DNA of 64,000 bases from positions 1 through 64,000 of the forward strand of contig JAQTLM010000009.1 in assembly GCA_028714895.1 (NCBI GenBank), in the 5' to 3' direction. Under the pieces are notes generated by a model. The model was not told the DNA's origin and did not search any database. It worked only from the letters and a program-made list of their open reading frames with translations. This DNA comes from Gallionella sp. Lineage in GTDB: Bacteria; Pseudomonadota; Gammaproteobacteria; Burkholderiales; Gallionellaceae. A program made the position numbers and the translations under genes. Positions 18,634-29,004 of the stretch are shown here, piece after piece (positions within the stretch are counted from its first letter, which is position 1; each line of letters opens with the position of its first letter).

Positions 18634-21600
18634 ATGTTAAACACCATCATCGACTGGTCGGCGCGCAATCGTTTTCTGGTGATCCTCACCATGTTGTTCA
18701 TCACGCTGGCGGGCATTTACGCGGTGGTCAAAACCCCGCTGGACGCACTGCCGGACTTGTCGGATGTGCAGGTGATTGTCTTTACCGAATATCCCGGCCA
18801 GGCGCCGCAAGTGGTGGAAGACCAGGTCACCTACCCGCTGACCACTTCGATGATTTCGGTGCCGAAATCCAAGGTGGTGCGCGGCTTCTCGGTGTTCGGC
18901 GCGTCCTTCGTGTATGTCATTTTCGAAGACGGTACCGACCTCTATTGGGCACGTTCGCGGGTGCTGGAATATCTTAACTTCGCTTCCGGCAAACTGCCCA
19001 AGGGTGTTACACCGCAGATCGGCCCGGATGCGACCGGAGTCGGCTGGGTATATGAGTACGCGGTGATCGGCGTGAACAAGACGCTGGCCGAGCTGCGTAC
19101 CATCCAGGATTGGTATCTGCGTTATCAGCTCACCAAGGCGCACGGGGTGTCGGAAGTCGCTTCCGTCGGCGGCTTCGTGCAGGTATATCAGGTGACGGTG
19201 GATCCGGTGAAGCTGCGCGCCTATGGTATCCCCCTGATGAAGGTTGTGCAGGTGATCCGCGAGTCCAATCGCGATGTCGGCGGGCGTGTGGTGGAAATGG
19301 CAGAGACCGAGTATATGGTGCGCGGCAAAGGCTACCTGCGCGGTAAGGGCGACATCGAGAAGCTGGTGGTGAAATCGGAACGTGGCACGCCGGTGCTGAT
19401 ACGCGACATCGCGCGGGTCGAGCTCGGCCCGGACGAGCGGCGCGGCCTCACCGAGTTGAACGGTGAAGGTGAAGTGGTGTCTGCTATCGTCATGGCGCGC
19501 TATGGTCAGAATGCGCTGGAGGTGATCCGCAACGTCAAGGCCAAGATCGCCGAAATCGCTCCCGGCCTGCCGGAAGGCGTGACTATTCAGGCGGTGTATG
19601 ACCGTTCCGATCTGATAAACCGCGCCATCGCAACCCTGAAGCGCACGCTGCTCGAAGAAGGTCTGATCGTCGCGCTGGTGTGCATCGTATTCCTGATGCA
19701 CGCGCGCAGCGCACTGGTGGCCATCGTGATGCTGCCCATCGGCGTGCTGATCGCCTTCATTGCGATGCGCGCGCTGGGCATGAATTCCAACATCATGAGC
19801 CTGGGCGGCATCGCGATTGCCATCGGCGCGATGGTGGATGCCGCGATCGTGATGATCGAGAACGCGCACAAGCATCTGGAGCGGCTCAAGGAGGGAGAGT
19901 CGCGCTTTGAAGCAATGCTGGCGGCGTGCAAGGAAGTCGGCCCGGCGCTGTTCTTCTCGCTGCTGATCATCACCGTATCGTTCCTGCCGGTGTTCACGCT
20001 GGAGGCGCAGGAAGGCCGCCTGTTCTCTCCGCTGGCCTTTACCAAGACTTTTTCGATGGCCGGGGCGGCGTTGCTGTCCATCACGCTGGTGCCGGTGCTG
20101 ATGTTGCTGTTCATTCGCGGCAAGATCATGCCGGAACACAAGAATCCGCTGAACCGTTTCCTGATCTGGACTTATCGTCCGATCATCGCGGCGGTGATGC
20201 GCTGGAAGAAAGCGACCATCGTCGCCGCGCTGGTGGTACTGGGTATTTCCATCTATCCGGCGACGCGCCTGGGCAGCGAATTCATGCCGACGCTCAACGA
20301 GGGCACGCTGCTCTACATGCCCGCCTCGCTGCCTGCCATGTCCATCACCAAGGCAGCGGAGCTGTTGCAGACGCAGGACAAACTCATCAAGAGCTTCCCC
20401 GAAGTCGCCTCGGTGTATGGCAAGGCGGGACGCGCGCAGACGGCCACCGATCCGGCCCCACCGGAAATGTTCGAAACGGTAATCAATCTCAAGCCGGAGA
20501 AAGAATGGCGACCCGGTATGACCATGGATAAGCTGATCGCGGAAATGGACAAGGCATTGCAATTTCCGGGTATGGCCAACTCGTGGACCATGCCGATCAA
20601 GGCGCGCCTCGACATGCTCGCTACCGGCATCCGCACGCCGATCGGCATCAAGGTGTATGGCAAGGATCTGGACGGGATAGAGCGTGTGGCCAAGGACATC
20701 GAAGCGGTAGTCAAGAATGTTCCGGGCACCACCAGTGCATTTGCGGAGCGCATTACCGGCGGCTTCTACCTCGATATTGTTCCGGACAGGGAGGCATTGG
20801 CGCGCTATGGAATGGTAATCGGCGAGCTGCAGGATGTTATTTCTACCGCACTCGGTGGCGAGATGGTGACCACTACGGTGGAGGGGCGCGAACGCTTCGG
20901 TGTCATCGTGCGCTACCCGCGCGAGTTGCGCAGCAGTCCTGAGCTGATTGCGCGCGAAGTGCTGGTGCCAACCATGGACGGGGCGATGATCCCGCTCGGG
21001 CAGCTCGCCAAGGTGGAAGTAGTCAAGGGAGCGCCCGCCATCCGCACCGAAAACGCGCTGCTATCCGCCTATGTTTTTGTAGACATCCGCGACCGCGACA
21101 TCGGTTCTTATGTGGCTGATGCGCGCAAGGCAGTGGCGGAAAAAGTGAAATTTCCACCCGGTTACTATGCGACATGGAGCGGACAGTTTGAATACATGGA
21201 GCGCGCTGCCGCCAAGATGAAAATCGTGGTGCCGATCACCTTGCTGATCATCTTCCTGTTACTCTACCTTAACTTCAGGCGCGTGACGGAATCCCTGATC
21301 GTGATGCTGTCCGTGCCGTTCGCTCTGGTCGGCGGCGTGTGGCTGCTATGGCTGCTCGGCTACAACCTGTCGGTCGCCGTGGTGGTGGGCTTCATCGCGC
21401 TGGCCGGGGTGGCGGCGGAAACCGGCGTGGTGATGCTGATCTATCTGGAACACGCCTGGGAACAGATCAAGGCGGAACGTAAGGCTGACGGACAAGAGCC
21501 AACACCTGGTGACCTCTATGCAGCGGTCATGGAAGGTGCGGTAGAGCGGGTACGGCCGAAGATGATGACGGTAGTCGCAATCATGGCTGGCCTGTTGCCC

Positions 21601-21744
21601 ATCATGTGGGGAACCGGCACCGGCTCTGAGGTAATGCGCCGCATTGCCGCACCGATGGTAGGCGGTATGATTTCCTCGACGATATTGACGCTGATCGTGA
21701 TCCCCGCGCTGTATGCCTTGTTCAAGGCGCGCACGATTAAATAA
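18634..21744 (+). CDS. cusA: CusA/CzcA-family heavy-metal efflux RND transporter
   Basis: At 1036 residues this is full length for an HME-RND proton antiporter. It has the N-terminal anchor (MLNTIIDWSARNRFLV), twelve predicted membrane helices in two sets, and large periplasmic loops. Family signatures include PDLSDVQVIV, the helix 4 stretch GGIAIAIGAMVDAAIVMIEN and the porter-domain sequence WTMPIKARLDMLATGIRTPI, which is typical of the Cu/Ag branch. It exports metal from the periplasm or cytoplasm through the CusBC-type partners encoded directly upstream. A long open frame on the opposite strand is only a codon-bias shadow. Confidence 0.95.
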   Translation: MLNTIIDWSARNRFLVILTMLFITLAGIYAVVKTPLDALPDLSDVQVIVFTEYPGQAPQVVEDQVTYPLTTSMISVPKSKVVRGFSVFGASFVYVIFEDGTDLYWARSRVLEYLNFASGKLPKGVTPQIGPDATGVGWVYEYAVIGVNKTLAELRTIQDWYLRYQLTKAHGVSEVASVGGFVQVYQVTVDPVKLRAYGIPLMKVVQVIRESNRDVGGRVVEMAETEYMVRGKGYLRGKGDIEKLVVKSERGTPVLIRDIARVELGPDERRGLTELNGEGEVVSAIVMARYGQNALEVIRNVKAKIAEIAPGLPEGVTIQAVYDRSDLINRAIATLKRTLLEEGLIVALVCIVFLMHARSALVAIVMLPIGVLIAFIAMRALGMNSNIMSLGGIAIAIGAMVDAAIVMIENAHKHLERLKEGESRFEAMLAACKEVGPALFFSLLIITVSFLPVFTLEAQEGRLFSPLAFTKTFSMAGAALLSITLVPVLMLLFIRGKIMPEHKNPLNRFLIWTYRPIIAAVMRWKKATIVAALVVLGISIYPATRLGSEFMPTLNEGTLLYMPASLPAMSITKAAELLQTQDKLIKSFPEVASVYGKAGRAQTATDPAPPEMFETVINLKPEKEWRPGMTMDKLIAEMDKALQFPGMANSWTMPIKARLDMLATGIRTPIGIKVYGKDLDGIERVAKDIEAVVKNVPGTTSAFAERITGGFYLDIVPDREALARYGMVIGELQDVISTALGGEMVTTTVEGRERFGVIVRYPRELRSSPELIAREVLVPTMDGAMIPLGQLAKVEVVKGAPAIRTENALLSAYVFVDIRDRDIGSYVADARKAVAEKVKFPPGYYATWSGQFEYMERAAAKMKIVVPITLLIIFLLLYLNFRRVTESLIVMLSVPFALVGGVWLLWLLGYNLSVAVVVGFIALAGVAAETGVVMLIYLEHAWEQIKAERKADGQEPTPGDLYAAVMEGAVERVRPKMMTVVAIMAGLLPIMWGTGTGSEVMRRIAAPMVGGMISSTILTLIVIPALYALFKARTIK

Positions 21745-21902
21745 TCGTCCAATTGCATGGAAGGGAAAAATGCTACTCCATCCGATCCTTGCTGCCAATT
21801 ATCAAGGTTGCGCTTTAAGCTTTAATCGGCGTATTTTGCGGGTATTCAGATGCGGTGAATGGCTTGGTGCTGGATTGAGCGCGTGAGGGGAGGATGGTGA
21901 TC

Positions 21903-23597
21903 ATGCTGGATGAATTTATTCACGAACCGCGCGTCGCCTATTTCTCTATGGAGATCGCGCTGCGCAGCGAGATCCCGACCTATGCCGGGGGATTGGGCGT
22001 ACTCGCCGGCGATACCGTGCGCTCGGCCACCGACCTTGAACTGCCGATGGTGGCGGTCAGTCTGGTAAGCCACGCCGGCTATTTCCGCCAGGAAATTGAC
22101 GCGCAGGGTCGGCAGATGGAGCATGCGGCAACTTGGGACATCAAGCGCTGGGCGCAGCCCCTCGACGCCAAGATTGCCGTGCAGATTGATGGCCGCACGG
22201 TCTGGATCGGTGCTTGGTTGTATGTGCTCGAAGGCCACATGGGCGGCCGCCAGCCGGTGTTGCTGCTCGACACCGACCTGAATGAGAACAGCAGCGACGA
22301 CCGCGAAATTACCCACTATCTCTACGGTGGCGATAACGTCTACCGGCTCAAGCAGGAAATCGTGCTTGGGCTGGGCGGCGTGCGCCTGCTGCATGCGCTC
22401 GGCTTCACCATCCGGCATTACCACATGAACGAGGGGCATTCCGCGCTGCTCGGGCTGGAACTGATGCGGCGTTTTACTTATTCCACCGAACACCTGCGGC
22501 CCGGTGAATCGCACTATGACCTGCCGCGTGTGCGCGACCTGTGCAGCTTTACTACCCACACCCCGGTCGAGGCCGGGCATGACCGCTATCCTTACGACCT
22601 GGTGCAGCGCGTTCTCGACAATGGCTTCGACATGGAAACCGTCAAGCGCTTGGCCGGCGAGGACAGTCTCAACATGACGCGGCTGGCACTGAACCTGAGC
22701 GAATATGTCAATGGCGTCGCCAGGAAACACGCCGAAGTGTCCAACGCCATGTTCCCCGGCTACAAGGTGCATGCGATCACCAACGGCGTGCACCCGTATA
22801 CCTGGGCTGCAGAAAGTTTTCGCCAGCTTTACGATCATTACCTCCCGGGCTGGTGCCACGAGCCGCAGTTGCTGGTGCGCGCCGACTGCTGCATTCCGGA
22901 AGCCGCGATCTGGGAAGCGCATGTTCAGGCAAAACAGCAACTCATCGAAAAAGTGCAGGCACTCACCGGCGTAGCGCTTAAACCTGACGTCCCGATTTTT
23001 GGCTTCGCGCGGCGTATGACGGCGTACAAGCGCCCCGATCTTTTGTTCTCCGACCTGGAGCGGTTACGGGCTATCGCGCGCAACCAGCCATTCCAGATCG
23101 TGCTCGCCGGCAAGGCGCACCCGAACGATGAAAACGGTAAGCATCTGATCGAGCAGTTGTATGCGCATACGCGCGCCCTTGCCGGCACGATAACGGTGGT
23201 CTACCTGCCCGATTACGACCTGGCGTTAGCCCAGACACTGACCGCAGGGGTGGATGTGTGGCTCAACACGCCGTTGCCGCCGCTTGAGGCTTCGGGCACC
23301 AGCGGCATGAAAGCCGCATTCAACGGCGTGCCCAATTTGTCGGTGCTTGATGGCTGGTGGATTGAAGGTTGCATCGAGGGCGTGACCGGCTGGGCGATCG
23401 GCGATACGGCGGGCATGGCCGACGGCGACGCACACGCGCTTTACGACAAACTCGAACAGGTGGTGCTGCCACTTTATTACGGACATAGCGACGGCGGATG
23501 GCTCAAGGTGATGAAGGGGGCGATCAGCAAGAACGCCTCGTATTTCAACAGCCACCGCATGATGCGCCGCTATGCGACGGAGGCGTATGCGCGATGA
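21903..23597 (+). CDS. Alpha-glucan family phosphorylase (short type)
   Basis: This protein of about 564 residues has the family opening RVAYFSMEIALRSEIPTYAGGLGVLAGD, glycogen-phosphorylase-like active-site stretches (HYHMNEGHSA, ITNGVH, RRMTAYKRP) and the phosphate/PLP region EASGTSGMKAAFNGVPNL. It would release glucose-1-phosphate from glycogen-type glucans, using pyridoxal phosphate. GGAGG lies nine bases before the ATG at 21903, which makes this start better than 21894. It is not obviously related to the copper genes on either side and is probably a bystander. Confidence 0.9.
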   Translation: MLDEFIHEPRVAYFSMEIALRSEIPTYAGGLGVLAGDTVRSATDLELPMVAVSLVSHAGYFRQEIDAQGRQMEHAATWDIKRWAQPLDAKIAVQIDGRTVWIGAWLYVLEGHMGGRQPVLLLDTDLNENSSDDREITHYLYGGDNVYRLKQEIVLGLGGVRLLHALGFTIRHYHMNEGHSALLGLELMRRFTYSTEHLRPGESHYDLPRVRDLCSFTTHTPVEAGHDRYPYDLVQRVLDNGFDMETVKRLAGEDSLNMTRLALNLSEYVNGVARKHAEVSNAMFPGYKVHAITNGVHPYTWAAESFRQLYDHYLPGWCHEPQLLVRADCCIPEAAIWEAHVQAKQQLIEKVQALTGVALKPDVPIFGFARRMTAYKRPDLLFSDLERLRAIARNQPFQIVLAGKAHPNDENGKHLIEQLYAHTRALAGTITVVYLPDYDLALAQTLTAGVDVWLNTPLPPLEASGTSGMKAAFNGVPNLSVLDGWWIEGCIEGVTGWAIGDTAGMADGDAHALYDKLEQVVLPLYYGHSDGGWLKVMKGAISKNASYFNSHRMMRRYATEAYAR

Positions 23598-23691
23598 GTC
23601 CATTGGTCATGCCTTGCTCGAATATCCAAGCAGGTATTTCATATAGCTTGTTGCAATGTATTTGGATAGCCGGGCTTTTCGGGAGAAGGGA

Positions 23692-23979
23692 ATGAAACAT
23701 AAAGCTGCATTGCTTGCCGCCATTTTGGTATGGGTTACGGCTCCTGTCGCGACTGCCGAAGAATCCGGAGCAAACAAACCGGTAAAGAAGGCAAGCCATA
23801 TCGAAGAAAAAGCCGATACACCGGCAGAGGGGTACAAGCTGGATTATGAAGAATTGTTCGGCTGCAAACCGATGGGAGAAGATGGCCATGTGCTGATGCA
23901 TGAACCGGCATCGGGGGCGAGTCGGCAGGGGACTATGCAGCCCACGCAAGAGCACGATCACATGCAGGAGAGGCATTGA
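23692..23979 (+). CDS. Small secreted hypothetical protein
   Basis: A 95-residue protein with a clear signal peptide (MKHKAALLAAILVWVTAPVATA). A charged Lys/Glu-rich mature part follows, with one cysteine (ELFGCKPMGEDGH) and a His/Met-containing tail (EHDHMQERH). GGAGAAGGGA precedes the start. I do not recognise the family. Its place between the RND pump and the copper ATPase, and its possible metal-ligand tail, suggest a periplasmic metal-binding role, but this is only inference. Confidence 0.6.
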   Translation: MKHKAALLAAILVWVTAPVATAEESGANKPVKKASHIEEKADTPAEGYKLDYEELFGCKPMGEDGHVLMHEPASGASRQGTMQPTQEHDHMQERH

Positions 23980-24002
23980 AAAATCGAATCGATGCGAATC
24001 GA

Positions 24003-24047
24003 TGGGGTCAGACTCGATTGAAACAGGATCAATTGAGTCTGACCCCA
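24003..24047. repeat. Palindromic TGGGGTCAGACTC element
   Basis: A 13-bp perfect inverted repeat, TGGGGTCAGACTC (24003-24015) and GAGTCTGACCCCA (24035-24047), is extended by partial pairing of ATTG with CAAT around a short loop. This GGGGTCAGA-type sequence resembles dispersed REP-like elements. A related half-sequence, GATGGGGTCTGA, occurs near 14514. Confidence 0.7.
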
Positions 24048-24060
24048 TTGATTTCTTTGA

Positions 24061-24466
24061 TTTACTGCCGCTTATTCCAGTACCCATGATTCCGGGGCGG
24101 TCAGGATCATTGCGGTGAGCGACGCGGCGGAACTTGGGAATGCGCCGCAACTTAGCAATGAGCGTGGAGTCAATGTTACGGTCATACGACAAAATATCCC
24201 GAATGAAGCGAAAATATTGGATTTTGATGTGGCCCTGGAAACCCATACACAGGACTTGAGCGATGACCTGGCCAAATCATCGGTGCTCATTGCGGATGGA
24301 AAGCAATACATCCCCTTGGGTTGGGAAGGTGCGCCGCAGGGAGGCCATCACCGCAAGGGGTTTGTTGCGCTTCAAGGCGATTGCTCAACAGCCGGTGTCA
24401 GTGGAATTGCAAATACGTCTGGTGGGCGGCATCTCTCCAAGAAGTTTCAAATGGCTGCTGAAATGA
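24061..24466 (+). pseudogene. Broken hypothetical gene next to the copper ATPase
   Basis: The frame from 24061 encodes NVTVIRQN...ILDFDVALETHTQDLSDDLAKSSVLI and ends its conserved part at GHHRKG. One frame over, the sequence continues as LLRFKAIAQQ...VELQIRLVGGISPRSFKWLLK and stops at 24464-24466. A one-base gain in the GGGGTTT tract near 24357-24363 explains the break. The N-terminus also lacks a start codon and a signal peptide, and begins at a palindromic element. From the motif HTQDLSDDL...GHHRKG I recall a family of uncharacterised secreted proteins, but no function is known. Confidence 0.6.
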
Positions 24467-24518
24467 GCCGTTGAGGTTATGCGGCATAACTTTGCTCAGC
24501 ACTTGAAAGGAGCGTGCA

Positions 24519-26921
24519 ATGGCAACTGATCCCGTGTGCGGCATGACGGTGAAACCGGATTCTCCCCACAGCTGCGAATATCGCGGCGCCGAATACCGCT
24601 TCTGTAGCGCAAAATGTCTGGCCAAATTTCATGCGTCCCCGGCGGATTATCTTGAGCCGCATCCGGTGCAGCCTGCCGTGCCACGCAGCGGGGTGATGTA
24701 TACCTGCCCGATGCACCCGGAAATCCGCCAGCCTGCGCCGGGAAGCTGCCCGAAGTGCGGCATGGCGCTGGAGCCGGAATCCCCGTCGGTTCCGGGAGCG
24801 GTCGAATATACCTGCCCGATGCATCCCGAAGTGGTGCGCAGCGAACCGGGCAGTTGTCCGATCTGCGGCATGGCTTTGGAGCCGCGCAATGCCCCAACGG
24901 AAGACAATACCGAATTGAACGATATGACGCGGCGCTTCTGGACGAGCGCAGTGCTGGCGCTGCCGGTATTCGTAATGGCGATGGTTACCGACCTGTTGCC
25001 GCAAGCGATGCCCCAAGTGATGTCTGGGCCCGTCTCGATGACGGCGCTGCAATGGCTGGAATTCGCGCTGGCCACCCCGGCGGTGCTATGGGGCGGCTGG
25101 CCGATCTTCCAGCGCGGCTGGTCCTCCGTGGTTAACCGCAGTCTCAACATGTTTACCTTGATTGCGCTCGGTGTCGGCGTGGCGTGGAGCTACAGCGTCG
25201 TGGCAATGTTGCTGCCGGGAATTTTTCCGCCCGCGATGCGCAGCATGATGGGCACGGTGCCGGTGTATTTCGAGGCGGCAGCGGTAATCATGGCGCTGGT
25301 GCTGCTCGGGCAGGTGATGGAATTAAGAGCGCGCAGCCAGACCAGCGCCGCGATCAAGCTGCTGCTCAGTTTGGCACCCAAGAACGCGCGTATCGTGCGC
25401 GCCGACGGAAATGAAGAAGACATCCCGCTGGAACGAGTGCAGCCGGGCGATGTGCTGCGCGTGCGCCCCGGCGAGAAAGTACCGGTGGATGGCGTGGTGC
25501 TGGAAGGCGCGAGTTCGCTGGATGAATCCATGGTCACCGGCGAATCTATCCCAGTAGAAAAGGCCGCTGGCGCGCGACTGATCGGCGCCACCGTGAACAG
25601 TACGGGTAGTTTGCTGATGCGCGCGGAGCGTGTCGGCGCCGATACCCTGCTGGCGCAGATCGTACACATGGTGAGTGAGGCGCAGCGTTCGCGCGCGCCG
25701 ATCCAACGACTGGCTGATGTCACAGCGGGTTATTTCGTTCCGGTGGTGGTGGGGGTTGCACTCGCCACACTTGCAGTATGGGGCATCTGGGGACCGGAGC
25801 CGCGCCTAGCCCACGCCATCGTCAATGCGGTGGCGGTGCTGATCATCGCCTGCCCGTGCGCGCTGGGGCTGGCCACGCCGATGTCTATCATGGTGGGCAC
25901 CTGGCGCGGTGCCTTGGCCGGTGTGCTGATCAAGAATGCCGATGCGCTGGAAATTATGGAGAAGGTGAACACGCTGGTGGTGGACAAGACCGGTACGCTT
26001 ACCGAGGGTAAGCCCAAATTAGTGTCTGTTACCACCGATGCGGGATTCGACGAAAACGAAGTGCTGCGCTTGGGTGCCAGCCTGGAGCGCGCCAGCGAGC
26101 ATCCGCTGGCCGCGGCAATTGTCGGCGGCGCACAGGAAAAAGAGTTAACGCTCACGGCAGTCAGCGATTTCCGTTCGTATACCGGCAAGGGCGTGGTGGG
26201 AACGGTTGAGGGTCGCGCGGTCGCGTTGGGCAATCTCAAGCTGTTCGAGAAATTGCACATTGATGCAGGTGACTTGCCAACACGTGCCGAGGTTCTGCGT
26301 AGTGATGGCCAGACAGTAATGCTGCTGGCGATCGACGGCAGGGCGGCGGGGCTGATCGGTGTGGCCGATCCGGTCAAGGCTTCTACGCCGGATGTGATTC
26401 GCGCGCTGCACGAAGAAGGTGTGCAGGTGATCATGCTGACCGGCGATAACCGCATCACGGCGGAAGCGGTGGCGCGCAAGCTGGGCATCAACCGGATCGA
26501 AGCAGAAGTGCTGCCCGAGCAGAAGGCATCCATCGTTAAGCAGTTGCAGGCGCAGGGCCGCATCGTGGCGATGGCGGGCGACGGCATCAACGACGCGCCG
26601 GCATTGGCGCAGGCGCAGGTCGGCATCGCCATGGGTACTGGCACCGACGTGGCGATGGAAAGCGCGGGTGTCACCCTGGTCAAGGGCGACCTACGCGGCA
26701 TCGTGCGCGCCGTGCGCCTGAGCCGCGCGACCATGAAGAACATCCGCCAGAACTTGTTCTTCGCCTTCATCTACAACGTGCTCGGCATTCCTATTGCGGC
26801 GGGGCTACTGTATCCATTTTTCGGCTTATTGCTTTCGCCGATGATTGCCGCCGCCGCGATGAGCTTCAGCTCGGTGTCGGTGATTAGTAACGCACTCAGG
26901 CTGAATCGAGTGAAGCTGTGA
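24519..26921 (+). CDS. copA: CopA-type Cu(I)-translocating P-type ATPase with YHS domain
   Basis: An 800-residue P1B ATPase with an unusual cytosolic N-terminus: a YHS domain ([10 protein letters not shown]) and two heavy-metal binding motifs of type YTCPMHPEI...[13 protein letters not shown]. These replace the usual CxxC ferredoxin-like domain. It then shows the actuator TGES, the copper-specific CPC motif (residues 445-447, in [13 protein letters not shown]), the phosphorylated Asp489 in DKTGTLTEG, the HP dipeptide (SEHPLA) and [13 protein letters not shown]. It exports Cu(I) or Ag(I) from the cytoplasm. AAAGGAG precedes the start. It completes the copper resistance region with the Cus-type pump upstream. 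Confidence 0.95.
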   Translation: MATDPVCGMTVKPDSPHSCEYRGAEYRFCSAKCLAKFHASPADYLEPHPVQPAVPRSGVMYTCPMHPEIRQPAPGSCPKCGMALEPESPSVPGAVEYTCPMHPEVVRSEPGSCPICGMALEPRNAPTEDNTELNDMTRRFWTSAVLALPVFVMAMVTDLLPQAMPQVMSGPVSMTALQWLEFALATPAVLWGGWPIFQRGWSSVVNRSLNMFTLIALGVGVAWSYSVVAMLLPGIFPPAMRSMMGTVPVYFEAAAVIMALVLLGQVMELRARSQTSAAIKLLLSLAPKNARIVRADGNEEDIPLERVQPGDVLRVRPGEKVPVDGVVLEGASSLDESMVTGESIPVEKAAGARLIGATVNSTGSLLMRAERVGADTLLAQIVHMVSEAQRSRAPIQRLADVTAGYFVPVVVGVALATLAVWGIWGPEPRLAHAIVNAVAVLIIACPCALGLATPMSIMVGTWRGALAGVLIKNADALEIMEKVNTLVVDKTGTLTEGKPKLVSVTTDAGFDENEVLRLGASLERASEHPLAAAIVGGAQEKELTLTAVSDFRSYTGKGVVGTVEGRAVALGNLKLFEKLHIDAGDLPTRAEVLRSDGQTVMLLAIDGRAAGLIGVADPVKASTPDVIRALHEEGVQVIMLTGDNRITAEAVARKLGINRIEAEVLPEQKASIVKQLQAQGRIVAMAGDGINDAPALAQAQVGIAMGTGTDVAMESAGVTLVKGDLRGIVRAVRLSRATMKNIRQNLFFAFIYNVLGIPIAAGLLYPFFGLLLSPMIAAAAMSFSSVSVISNALRLNRVKL

Positions 26922-27006
26922 AGAAGAATGCATTGCTCGCATAAACTGTTTTCCTTTGGGAGAATGTGATGAAATATGACGAACCTGCCGGGCCTAATTT
27001 AAAACC

Positions 27007-27339
27007 ATGAAATACGTGTCTAGTCTTCCCCCGCCAGTAATCGCGCCGGAAACCGGTCCGGAAGTGAAAGCACTGGCAGGGGTTCAACGCGCCAAACCTG
27101 TTCAGGTGCGTACCCTGCCGCTACTGGTGGTGCAACCGCACGCGCGGCATGAAGCACCTCCTGAGGCCGCCGAGAATGAGGAGAAGCGGCACGATTCGCA
27201 TGTTCACGGCGAACGCCGGATTTATTGCCGCCGCATCGAACATCTGCCTATTTTGGTCGAGTTGCGCTCGGGAATAAATCGGCGCCGGCATAACCAAAGA
27301 GCGAGCGATATAACGGAACATATTGACGTGAAAGTCTAG
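27007..27339 (+). CDS. Small basic hypothetical protein
   Basis: A 110-residue protein without signal or membrane segment. The C-terminal half carries an Arg-rich stretch, ERRIYCRRIEHLPILVELRS, then GINRRRHNQR. I have a weak recollection of similar short proteins in betaproteobacteria with RRI...P.L.ELRSG.DRRR.NQR, which is the main reason to list it. No function is known. The rest of the 26922-27524 interval shows no other convincing gene. Confidence 0.5.
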   Translation: MKYVSSLPPPVIAPETGPEVKALAGVQRAKPVQVRTLPLLVVQPHARHEAPPEAAENEEKRHDSHVHGERRIYCRRIEHLPILVELRSGINRRRHNQRASDITEHIDVKV

Positions 27340-27524
27340 AGGTTGACCTATTCCGTCCCGCACCCCCGCTTGCAAAAGTTGCACTTCAAGGTTGAATCAG
27401 CGAAAATCCAAAAAAGAAACACTGAGTAAATTTCGTCTTTGGCAAACTGCCGTATCAAGCCGTACAGGCGCGCGGCCTGCAATATTTCACCTCATCCATC
27501 TGGCATAGCCGCTTCATACAAATC

Positions 27525-28754
27525 ATGACAATTTCAGAACAGTGGCATACCTTTACCGCCGCACCCCACCGCGTCATGTTCCTGGGAGGCGCGCTGCAAT
27601 CCATCGCCGTGATGTTGTGGTTGCTTGTGGAGATGGTGACACGCTATGGCGTAGCTGGTCACCCCGTGGACTGGCCTGTTGCGCCCGGTGCCGTGCACAG
27701 TTACCTGATGATTTTCGGCCTGTTCCCATTTTTTATTTTTGGTTTCCTGATGACCACCTATCCGCGCTGGATGAACGGCAAGGAAATCCCGGCGCGGCAT
27801 TATGTGCCCGCCTTTGTGCTGCTCATGCTGGGGATTGCCGGGTTTTATGCCGGATTGCTGATGGGCCGCATCGTGCTGCTCGTTGCTGTTTTTGCCATGC
27901 TGGCCGGTTGGGGTGTGGCGCTGTACGCGCTGTTGCGTGTATTGCTCGATGCGCAGCATCAGGATAAGCGGCACCCGCAAATTATTTTCATCGCGCTAAG
28001 CATGGGTTGGTGCAGCCTGGTTGCCTATCTTGCCTGGATATGGAGCGGCAACGCGGCCTGGCTGCACTTCGCCATACAAGGCGGACTGTGGCTGTTTCTG
28101 CTGCCGGTATTCGCCAGCGTCGCACACCGCATGATCCCCTTCTTCACCAGCACTGCGCTGCCGCATCACCTCGTGACGCGCCCGCACTGGGCATGGTGGA
28201 CCATACTGGCGGCCAGCGTGATGCATGGCTTGCTGCGGCTTGCCGATGCCGCTACCTGGCTATGGGTGAGCGACGCACCGCTGGCGGTCGCGGCTTTATA
28301 TTTGACCTATGTTTGGGGGCTGCGCCGCAGCCTGAGTATCCCGATGCTCGGCGTGCTGCATATCGGTTTTGCCTGGCTGGGTATTGCCATGCTGCTGTCC
28401 GCCGTGCAAAGCTTGGTTTTATTCCTCAGCCACGGCACGATGTTTATCTGGGGGCTTGCGCCGCTGCATGCGCTGACCATCGGTTGTTTTGCAACGCTGC
28501 TGATTGGCATGGGCACACGCGTCACGCTGGGGCATTCCGGCCTGCCAATGCAGGCGGATACCCCGGTCAAGCTGATGTTTGCCGGAATGCAGCTTGCCGC
28601 ATTGCTGCGCGTACTGGCGGATATGCTCCCGATGCAAGCTATGCATTGGCTGTATTTCGCCGCAGCTGCGGCTTGGCTGGCGTGCTTTGTGCCGTGGGTG
28701 TCACGCTACCTGCCGTTCTACTGGCGGCCGCGTGCGGATGGGCGGGCCGGTTAG
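27525..28754 (+). CDS. nnrS: NnrS family heme/copper membrane protein
   Basis: A 409-residue protein with about twelve hydrophobic segments and the classical NnrS layout: an N-terminal APHRVMFLGGALQ, the conserved HSYLMIFGLFPFFIFGFLMT, then FASVAHRMIPFFTS, and LHALTIGCFATLLIGMGTRV near the C-terminus. NnrS protects denitrifying bacteria from nitric oxide and binds heme and copper. It lies upstream of narXL and fits the nitrate/nitrite respiration cluster. No FNR or Nnr-type box could be recognised in its upstream 180 bases. Confidence 0.9.
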   Translation: MTISEQWHTFTAAPHRVMFLGGALQSIAVMLWLLVEMVTRYGVAGHPVDWPVAPGAVHSYLMIFGLFPFFIFGFLMTTYPRWMNGKEIPARHYVPAFVLLMLGIAGFYAGLLMGRIVLLVAVFAMLAGWGVALYALLRVLLDAQHQDKRHPQIIFIALSMGWCSLVAYLAWIWSGNAAWLHFAIQGGLWLFLLPVFASVAHRMIPFFTSTALPHHLVTRPHWAWWTILAASVMHGLLRLADAATWLWVSDAPLAVAALYLTYVWGLRRSLSIPMLGVLHIGFAWLGIAMLLSAVQSLVLFLSHGTMFIWGLAPLHALTIGCFATLLIGMGTRVTLGHSGLPMQADTPVKLMFAGMQLAALLRVLADMLPMQAMHWLYFAAAAAWLACFVPWVSRYLPFYWRPRADGRAG

Positions 28755-29004
28755 CGATTTCACTGATGGATTGGCATAGCACATAAGTAATGGCAAGCGC
28801 TCCATCTGCTTGCACAAACGGCGTCTTGCCCGCATCATCAATACTTACGGAATTAAGAAAGACTGCCTGAAAACGGCAAATATTTTTCAAGCCGGCATCA
28901 CAAAATCGGCTCAATTGCCTCGCCAAGCAACAATCTGCGCTGCAATTGGTGCTTTTTAACCGGGCAGCGGTAATCCACTTTACAAAAATCGCCAAGAAGC
29001 TCAC

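Noticed and set aside
18637..20562. A 641-codon open frame on the minus strand opposite cusA.
   Set aside because: It is a mirror of the strongly biased cusA coding sequence, has a low-complexity His/Arg/Gln-rich translation and no family motif.
23545..24246. A 233-codon minus-strand frame spanning the small secreted protein and palindrome.
   Set aside because: It crosses two plus-strand genes with good start signals and the palindromic repeat, and encodes no recognisable domain.
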